From positions 62,001 through 126,000 of the forward strand of contig VWPU01000984.1 of assembly GCA_013398955.1 (NCBI GenBank): a stretch of 64,000 nt of DNA. The letters run 5' to 3'. The position numbers and the translations under genes were made by a program. This document shows, one piece after another, positions 27,411 to 36,700 of the stretch. Under the pieces are notes generated by a model, which saw only the letters and a program-made list of their open reading frames with translations, was not told the DNA's origin and ran no database searches. The DNA is from Callaeas wilsoni. Lineage: Eukaryota > Chordata > Aves > Passeriformes > Callaeidae. How positions within the stretch are numbered: position 1 is the first letter of the stretch; each line of letters starts with the position of its first letter.

Positions 27411-27471
27411 NNNNNNNNNNNNNNNNNNNNNNNNNNNNNNNNNNNNNNNNNNNNNNNNNNNNNNNNNNNNN
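27411..27471. other. Assembly gap (61 N)
   Basis: Sixty-one N bases follow an A-rich run inside the antisense LTR. The flanking sequence on both sides belongs to the LTR, so the gap probably hides only LTR sequence. Its true length is unknown. Confidence 0.99.
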
Positions 27472-28219
27472 ACCTTTTTTCCCATCGACAATGCAGGGAG
27501 ACAAAGCATGGGGTTTTTTGGTCAGTTTGTCACCTTTAAAAAAAGTAAATCTTCCTTCAGTTCATTTAGGGAGAGGAGTCTCTTTGGCTATGCCATGGGG
27601 TCCTTCCCACGGGAGACAGTTCTTCGTGAACTTTTACGGTGTGGTTCAAAATTTCATAAGAGTGGTTCCTGCCCGAAAAACCTGCTGCAATGTGAGACCC
27701 TCCCACAAGCAAAGCGGTCTTCCCACAACTGTTTATTCCTTGTGGGCCAAGAAGTTCATGGGGTACAGTCTTTTAAGGATGCGCTGTCCTAATATAAAAG
27801 CAAGAGTCTTCTTCTTTCTCTGGACGCAAGGATTTTCTCTCTCTCTGTTCAAGCTTTTTATCACAGCTTCTCAGCATACACACGCTCCAGTGTGAGAACC
27901 AGTCTTCTCACAGGCTGCGGATGAATTCTGCATCCTCCCATGCACGTCATGAATTATAGGGAAATAGTTTGTTGTATTATAGTCCTCACCACGGCTTGCA
28001 GAAGAATCTCAGCTCTGTTGCTCGGAGCACTTCTTCCTCCCTTCCCGCCTTTGCACTGACCTTGGTGTTCCCATGTTGTTCTCTCCATGTGTTTTCACCT
28101 TTTTTCTTTTCTCTGACTTGGGGAGAATTGGTGTTCATAGGTTCATTTGTTCTGCAGTTTCATCAGTTGGAAAGTTTTTATAGAGTTCTGTAGCATTGAA
28201 AAGTTAATTCCATCCGGGC

Positions 28220-28640
28220 TCAGCATCAGGCAACTACACGCCATGCCGCTCACTGCTGGTCATGTCGGCCCTGCCAGCACTGCGCCGGCTGCCGTGGCAT
28301 CGGCTCCATTTAGTGCCTCTCTTCATGCAAGGCGCCGGAAAGGAGAAGCTGCTGCCGCCGCTTCTGTCCCTCTGCTCGTTGTGCGGCAGGTTAGAAGAGG
28401 CCAGGCAGGCAGAGTCCATCGCTGGCTGTGTTGCAATGGCGGCGGCCGCATGGCTGCTCTGGCCCCGGCCGCTCTCAGGCGCGGGCCGTGGGGCCGCTCC
28501 CGGCGCTGGCCACGAGGCTGCTCACAGCACCGGGATGGCTCCCCCACCCCCAGCGGCAGGATCTTGGCAGCCGCGCCGGGAAGGGCCCGGCCACCCCGGC
28601 CGGGAAAGGGCCTGGGGGGCCCGGCTGCTCCCTCACCCAC
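28220..28640. other. CpG-island-like segment inside the LTR
   Basis: By hand I count roughly 35 CpG dinucleotides in about 420 bases of very GC-rich sequence, in contrast to the CpG-poor introns around it. It lies about 2.1 kb upstream of the giant exon and, in LTR orientation, just downstream of the TATA-like box. It could be a U3/R regulatory part of this LTR subtype or a separate insertion. Long open frames across it on both strands are a consequence of GC richness and are not called as genes. Confidence 0.65.
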
Positions 28641-28860
28641 GAGACAGGCAGGAAAAAAGAGAGCTTCCTGCATTTTTGCTTCCTTAAATATGTTATAGAG
28701 GTACCACCAGCTCTCCAGTTGGACTAGCAGTATGCTCACCCTCAGAGCCAGCCAGCGATTGGTTTTTTTCCAGGCACGGAGGAAGCCTTTAGCAGCTCTC
28801 CACAGAGAACCACTTCCATGTCTGCATTCTTCCCTCCTCACCAAAAATCAACCCATACAA

Positions 28861-30734
28861 AACCACCACAACATGAGTCTCTAGATCTGTCAGATGAGTG
28901 GGTTACCCTCTCTGCACCTCTCTGCCTGTCTCCTCACTGTTGCTGCTGTGAAGTGTTCCTGTGGTACATTTCAGCTGATACTCGCTGTTTGCCTCAGCTC
29001 TTTTTTAGATCTGTAGTAGTTAATTGCTAGGCTGATGTCTTTTTCTCCTCTCATGTGTTGGGTTTCTCATCATTATTTCTAGTAAAAGGGATGCTTTGTA
29101 AAAGAGCAGAGGAAACACAGGAAGGAAACTCAGAAAGAAAAGTAATTTTCTTTTCCTAAATTAGTCAATTTTTTTGGTTCAGCATTTACAGATAATGGCT
29201 CTTCAGACATTCATTGGAAGGGCTTGATCCAGTAACTATGGTGTCCCTGGGAATCTTTTAGAAGAAAATTATTTCAATTACCAGCTTAAAATTGTGAGCA
29301 AGTTAATAAGTGTGCTAAACTATGTATAACAGGACTCATTTAAAGTAATAAGCATCTTTCCAATTAGTGTAAGTTAGGTAATGTTGTTGGAAATGCAGCA
29401 CTAAAGCAGCAGTAGAAAATGCAATGACCCATCTCTCTTCCAGGGCTAGCCCATCTGTATCCTGTGTTGGTGTGCTCCGTGCAGCTCTCATGGTGAAGAC
29501 TCTTGGATTAGTAGTAGCTATAAAATGCCTGTGTGCCCCCTGTCTTTTGCCTTCTCTGGCACTCCTCTTGCAAGGTCAGGGACATACATGCCCTCATGCT
29601 CCTTAGTTCTCAGCAATGGGTGATGTGAGACATCTTTCAGATGATTCATTTTGATGTTTTTACGTCCACTTTCTACCTGTTTGTTTGTATGTAGATTGTC
29701 AGAAGCTGTCCTTGTGAGGTTGAGATCAAGAGTCCTTGCTACTACCCTTGGGGCTGTTGAACAACTGAGAAAATCCTACTGACCAAGGGATAAGAATTAA
29801 TCCCAAAATCCCATGGGTCATTTACTTGGGTTTCTAGGAAGCAACAGATTGTTTCACAGCTTAATCCATTCTCCCACAATGGACAAGTATAAATTGCTGG
29901 GTCTGTTCAGGTGCTTTATAAATGGGAAGTAGAGATCCTGAAAACGTCTGAGGCTTATGATGGGCTAATATCCAACACCAGTGTTTTGTTTTGCCTTCTG
30001 GTCCAGTAACAGCTCTGCAAATCTTAATTTTGTGTTGGTAGGGGCACCTTAAGGCCATTATCTGCAGCAAGAACTCTCCTAGCAAAGAGAGATGGTGAAA
30101 TAGCTGAAACTCCTCTTGTTGCTGGTGCCTGTGGTTTGCATTTTGTCCCCACTTGCCTGGAGTCCAGCGACTCCTAAGCCTCCAGATGAAATCTCTGCTC
30201 TGTTGCCACCCCTGGGAGACACAGGGGCCCTGTGTGCTTTTTGAATACTGCTAAAACAAAGTCTGCAGCCCAGAGTGACCAAAATGCAGGCACAGCATAG
30301 TGGAATGGTGTGCGTGGGCACTGCATCTCAAAGTAGTCCTGTTGCTGCAATAAGTGACTTCTTTTCAGCATGACTAAAAAAGCAACAGCAGAGTACTGGT
30401 ACAGCCAAGGCTGTGTGCCCTCACTTGATCACAAAAAGCTGTTCTCCCTCAAAAAGGCATTTCTAAATTTTGTGCAGACATAACCGATGGAATCTCACAA
30501 CCCATGCTGCTTTTTTTGACTGTTTGATTGAAGTGTAATGGTGGTAGATTGGCAGGTTTTCAATTTTGTTATTTCTGAATGTTTCTGATTTTAATTTTCG
30601 TTTATTTAATGCATGTTTTTCCATTACTATTTTTTCTGTCCTTCGTATAGCTTTTTTTAAAACTGTTGTTTTCCTTTCCTATTTTTTGCTGCCTCTCTTC
30701 CTTTCCCTCCCACTCCCTTTATTTCTCATCTTAG
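28861..30734 (+). other. UNC13B: Intron upstream of the giant exon (part 2), ending in a strong polypyrimidine tract
   Basis: No transposon or RNA gene is recognised. The last part, about 30660-30734, is strongly T/C-rich and ends in ctcatcttag. This is a long polypyrimidine tract and AG of the kind expected for efficient use of the large exon that follows. I see no convincing TATA box or initiator that would make this a dedicated promoter. Confidence 0.65.
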
Positions 30735-33700
30735 ACAAGGATCTCTAGCTAGAAATGAAAGAGTCAGGATCATTCCATTTGACACTGAAGATGGAGAAGA
30801 AGAACAGGAGAGTAACTATGAAGAGCTAGGAAAACTCTTAATAGAGGATTTCTTAGAAAAAACTCATAAAACTAGAAGTTGGCATGAGAAAAACACAAAA
30901 AATATGCACACTCTCTCAAAAAGAGAAAATTTCAATCACTGTGAAAGATCAAGGTGCTGCCAAAATGTGTGTCTGGAGTCAAGGTTGGTAGATGTCCCTA
31001 GATATCCTCAGGAATATGATACAATTGATAGAAGAAGGAAAAAGAAGCTGCGATACAATTTTGAAGAGAGAGAACGAATAAGCCTGCAAATTAATGGAGG
31101 TCTGCAGTTTCCTGGGGAAAAGACAGTTTATTTCAATGGTGTGGCAGGTGGTTCTGAACCCATTGATGATTTCCCAGTATATGACAGAATTGGAAAATAT
31201 ACCAGTAACTCTGAAAGTAAGGAACGATTGCCTGCTTATCCAGTCCTGCGTCCATACAAAAATGGGTTAATGGTTAAAAGTGGCAAGTTGCCCAACAAGC
31301 AGGGGATGAACCACGAGGACTCACTTCACCTGAGTAACACTGAGGACATGAAACACATGGGGATGCTAGAGAACACTTTTGTGCCTGTCGATGTCCTGGA
31401 GGAATTTGACAGCAGTGCTTCTGATGAGTTCCAGTACTCACCTGTTTCAGATGATGAAATGGGGGAACTGGCTACACTTTCAAAAACATGGTGTGATTCT
31501 GACATCAGCCATTTGAGAAACATAACTGCTAATTTTCCTGCAAATATGGGCTCCCAGTTAAAGGTTAGCTCTGATAAAAAACATAAAACTAAAGAGAGCA
31601 AGCATGGTCATCCTGTGCAAGACTTAACACTGTCTCCTGTTGAAGAACCCAATGAGGAGTACATAGACACAATGGATGAACTTCAGTGTCTGGTAGAATC
31701 AGTCTCTGAATACTTGGCTGAAAAGGAGGAAGAAATCAGCAAATTTGGTACATTGCCAGAAACAAAAAAAAGTGTTGAGAGTGTGCCACTGAAGCAGGAT
31801 AATGCTGATAATTCAGCAGAAGCTAAAAAGTCTGAGCAGACGAAACATCTTCCTGCAGAGGAGAGTACCAAAGGCAAATCTGAATCTCTTCCGGACTTGT
31901 CAGGTGTGAAAAATACGGTGAATTCCCTGTTCAGCTCTTTCACGGAGAAGGTGGGGTCAAGCACAAAGCAGCTCACAGCCTCTGTAGAAAAACTTGTTTC
32001 TTCCACTCCAGAGAATACAGAAAACAGAAACTCATCAGAAGGTGGAATCTTGAATGTATTTACTAGTAAGTCTAAAAGTGAGAGTTCTTCTTCTGGAGGG
32101 GCAGCAGATAGTAAATCTGACACCAAGTTCTCCATTCAGTCTTTGCTACCATCCCAGGTGAGCGGTGATAAAAGAGCCCAGAGCACAAACTCCAACAAGC
32201 CAGAAACCACTGAGACAGACAGTAAGGCTTCTGCACCACATCCTCCCCAGCAAACACAAGGAAATTCTGCCAACAGCCAGCAGAACCAGCATTCAGTTGT
32301 GAATTCAGTTCTAGGCATGTTTAATCCTTTAAAGATCTTCTCTGAGAAGGAAGTGCCAAAACAAGAAGTCACAAAAGATGAGCACACCAAGGACAGCCAT
32401 GCTGTGAAAGTTGAGGAGGCAAAAAGGAGCGAAACACCATCTGGGCAGATGTCAGCCAGGACCAGCAGCACTGTTCCAGAGACACAGAAAAGTGAGACTA
32501 GAAGCGAGGCAGAGGTAAATGCAAGTAGTGCTTCTGTATCTTCGATCTTTGGCAGGCTCACAAACTCAGTCAGTTCCTTCAGTCTGAAAGCCAATCTTGA
32601 CGGTCTCTTGGCTCCCAAGCAGCCGGATGTGCCACAGAAGCAACCAGATTTGCATCCTATTACTAGTCAGCCAAGTGCCACTTTGGTAGAGGGTGCACCC
32701 ACTGCCAGGGAGCAGCCTCCTGCAAATCACTCAGAGGATCAGCATCCTGTAGGCCATGGACTGGCAAACAAGCAAAACAGAGGTAATGTGGAACCTAAGT
32801 CACAATCTCAAGATCAGGGTACAGCATCTGAAGGTTTTTTTAGCCCACTCAAAAAGTCTTTCAGTCAACTGTTGCTTCCTTCTGCTGAACAAGAGAAGAA
32901 AGAAAGTACGTCTGAACATTTTAAAGACCATAAGTCTGAGGAGAATATAAGGCAAAATAGTTCATCAAAGGAAGAGCACTCATTTCCTTTCACTGGAAAA
33001 CTTCCTTTTATCAGTGGGCTGGGTTCTTCAGCAAAGCAGGAACAAAGGAATGAGAAGGGAGGCTTTATTTCATCATTATTTAAATTTTCTTCTGCAGAAA
33101 ATCTAGCACCTACACAAGACCAAAAAAGTCATCAGGATTTTAGTGGCAGTTCTTTGAGTGAAAGCAGAAACAGTAATTCAAGAAATGCTGTTTCATTAAA
33201 ATCTAGCTCAGTTCCAAATTTATCAGACAATGAGGAGGAACTGTTAAAAAGGAGAAACATGAATAAAGAAAACCTATCTACTGTCCAGGTAAACAGAGAA
33301 AAACACCAGGAGAGTGCCTCCACTACCCTTAAGGCCAAAGAAGAGCAGCAGAAAGCTAAGAGTACTCAAGAAGAACCTAGAAATGTAAAAGAAGGACTGA
33401 TGAAAGAAGGAGTAAATGCAGCAGACTTAAGCAAAGGCTCAGTTGAATCCACCTCTTCAGCTAAGGGGCCAGAAGCTCAAAGTGCAGATGATACTCAGAA
33501 GAAGCACACACCAGGTTTTCTTTCTGGCTTTCTTCACATTTCTTCCAATGAAAACACAGCCAATAATCAGGACTCAACTGCTAAAAGCGAGGGCGATAGC
33601 CAGAAGAACACTTCTCCTGGATTATTTTCTGGCTTATTTAGGTTTGCCTCAAATGAAAATTTGTCTGAATGTAAGCAAGAGAAGGCAAAACCAAATTCTC

Positions 33701-36700
33701 TGGGTTTTATGAGACTTTTTGATAGAGGTGAGGATTCTAGCTCGGAGACAAAACCCAGTAATTCGGGAATGGCTTCTGACAATCAAAGCAGCACTGGAGA
33801 AAAGCAGGAAGCTTCCAGCTTCTTAAAAAATCTACTGCCAAAACCGAAGGAGAAACAGGATAGTGTGAAAACAGTGGAATCTTCCACTACTGACCACCCG
33901 TCCAGTGCAAGAGTAAATGAAGCAACTGAGCCCCATGTTCCCCACCATGGGCATCCTGTGCTCCCTGAGGCCCTAAATCTGCAAGCCAAGGTACAGGACT
34001 TATCTGGAAAGCCTGTAAATAGTAGGCATATGCTTCACCAGGATGCAGAATCTAGAGTTCTTCCAACTCCTTTAAACAAAGGATCAAGTGAATCTCTCAG
34101 TTTGACTAATAAAAGCTATAACCCTACGGAGCAGTACTCAGCTTATCAGGAAACAAGGAGCCATTCTAGCTTTGAATGGGAATATGAAGTGGGGGGACTG
34201 GCTGACACTCATGGAATAGCAGTACCAGTTTACTACGTGTTAAACCAGAACCCTGTTCTGCCCCCTCAGTTCTTGGACTGGCCTGAAAATGATGTGGTAG
34301 TGAACCTTTGTAAAAAGGATGGGAATGCAAATGTGATGGATTGGCAGACTAATGCCAATTTTGATGGTCAGAGTTTAGATTTAAGTGCAATGTCGTACGA
34401 GTCATTTGACCAGTTAATGTTTCAAGACATTTGTATGGAGGAAAACGATGCATGGACTGCTAATTCTCTCAATGAAAGTTACAGTAACTTTCCACCATTT
34501 GAAAGAGAGGGCAGTTACTCATTTGAAGAGTTGCCCATGGATTTGAGCTACTCCTCTGGCTGTGATGGAACAATGTGGACACTAATTGACCAAGAGACTT
34601 TAAGTATGGATGAAGGCTTACTGTACTCATCCTATAGCCGGGAGTATCAGGAGTGGATAATGATGCTTGAGCAGGGTGTGTGGTGGCCATCAGAAGATGG
34701 TGATTGTGGATACTACATGTACAGTGACAGCCAGTATGTGTATTCCCTGCTCACTGATCCCACTGGACAGTATGTCTACGTGTGTGCTCCTGAAACTTAC
34801 TCCTACATGGACTGCTGGGATTATAATTTCCAGATGGATTCCATTCCAAGAGCTGTGCTAGAAGACAACACAATTGCTGTTTGTGGTTTCAAAGTCCCAC
34901 TTGGCAGTGAAGATGAGCTGTTTTGGTTTGCTGAAGAAGAGTGTCTAGATGATTATACAACAAATAAACCCCTGGATTTGTCAGTAGCTTTGCAGAGGAG
35001 TGATCAGCTAATGAACATGAATTTGGAAACTTTTTCACAAATGTTTGAGGAGTCTATTTATTATCAGAGAGAGCAGCCATTAGATTTCTCAAGTTATAAA
35101 CTTCAAAAACTCAAAGTAGATTTCAGACCTGAGAAGGAAACCCCAAATCATTCAGAGGACCCTCCGTTAACCCTTGATCTCAGAACACATTCCAGGGCAG
35201 CTTTCGATAAATCACTGAGTAAGGAAGTCCACACCAAGGAAGTTGATAAGGCTGTCCCAGTGACAACTTCTGCTAGTGGGTCATCAGGACTCTTTGGATT
35301 CCAATTGTTTCAGTCTACTCCTAAAGCTGAGGAAGCTGCAGCATCTACTGAAAGAGTAACAGAAGCAAAAAAGGCTGAGGAAGATAAGAAAACACCAGTG
35401 AACAAAGTTAGTTCCTTATTTTCTGCTTTAGGTGGACTAATTGGAAAGTCTACAAGCCCTGGCTCTGAGACATCAGAAGATTCTACCTCAAAGAGAACCG
35501 ACACACGGTCAATATCATCTGAAAATAAGACTGATGTTTTATCACTTATACCAAATAAAAAATTGGATGAAGAACAAGCAGGGCAGAAGTTTCCTGTTAC
35601 ATCAGAACCGAGAAGAAGTACTTCGTCAGAACTGAATTTGGAGACTGCTAGAAATGAAAAGCCAGAATTACATCAGACTGAAAACATCAGTTTTAAAAAA
35701 TCAGGATTAACAAGGTCTCCTTCTATACTGAGCCAAACTGCTGCAGATGGCAGGCCCATGCGAGAAGAGGGACCTGTTAAAGCAGCACCAGCTTCCAGGC
35801 GTCTTGAAAGGCATGCAGCCATTAATGAACCAAGTCAGCCACAGCCAAATCAGAGCCAACCAGCCACCGAGTCTGAGGAGACGTTATTTAAAAGTGCTCT
35901 GAAATTGTTCAGTCTTGGAGAAGATTCTCCTGCAAGCTCAACTGCCAACAAAGCCCAATCTTCTGGATTTTTTGATTTCTTTAAAACACAAGTAAGCAAA
36001 GCACCACAGCCACCACCAGAACTGGAGAAAAGGCAAAGTAATAAACCAGAAGAGGTGAAACAGCCAGAACAGAAGGAAACCTCCAGCATCTCATCTTTAT
36101 TTGGATCCCTCGGAGATCTCTTCAAAGTGGAGCCTGTGTCTTCTCAACCAACCTCAAGTACTGCAACTCTTCCAAAACCCAATAGTAGAACTGTGGCTGA
36201 GCCAAGGCAGAAACCTGAGAAGTCTGGGGGTCTTCAGAGTGCCAGTATGCCATGTCTGTCCTCCACCCCCAAGGAAGAGGTGAAAACAGAAGGCATGGAC
36301 AAGCAGGTCTCTCCTAGCCCCAGGGTGCAAGAGGAACAACAAAGCAAAAAAGCTGTGGAGGAGTCTCCTGAGAGTAAAAAAGTGCCTCTTGGAAACATTT
36401 CACAGAAGCCAATGAATGTAGGTCCCAAAGGAAGCCAGCTGGGCCAGCCAACTGGGCAGCAAAGCAGCACACCCACGGTCACACCAAAGCAACAAGGAGG
36501 TTGTGTAGGAGACACAGCTAATTGGGCAAAACCAAAGCCAGACCAGACGCCCAAAGAGTCGGGTTTCAGTTTGCCATTCAGCTTCTCTGATATCACTGCT
36601 CCAAAATCCCAGCCAGCCAGTAAGAGCATATTCTCCTTCTTCACTGGACCAGATGAACCAAAGCCTTCAGCACCTGCTGCTGCTCCTGCTAGTGGGAAGC

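Larger units (their letters stand above)
27184..28860 (-). mobile_element. ERV-L-like solo LTR, antisense, with CpG-rich insert
   Basis: On the + strand the element begins tgtcatgggtttgatgctgg and ends near aacccataca. From memory, these ends match a widespread avian ERV-L-type LTR family. It shares ordered blocks with the copy at 48846-49902: the lead-in with gcaaaacaggctcaa, repeated tcccacggg units, the actgaccttggtgt segment, a ttaaata box and an agcagctctccacag-like tail. Read on the - strand there is a TATA-like tatttaagga at 28681-28690, so LTR transcription would run antisense to UNC13B. No internal retroviral coding region is present, so it is a solo LTR. An assembly gap interrupts it at 27411-27471. 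Between about 28130 and 28650 it carries a CpG-rich segment that the second copy lacks. Exact boundaries and target-site duplication were not confirmed. Confidence 0.78.

Noticed and set aside
28147..28844. Long open frames on both strands (up to 183 codons)
   Set aside because: They cross the CpG-rich LTR segment, where stop codons are rare because of base composition. They overlap each other on opposite strands.
30904..30906. ATG at 30904 as the true translation start of the long protein
   Set aside because: The frame is open and protein-like for 56 codons upstream to a strong acceptor, in phase with the previous exon. The start context is poor. An internal promoter cannot be fully excluded.
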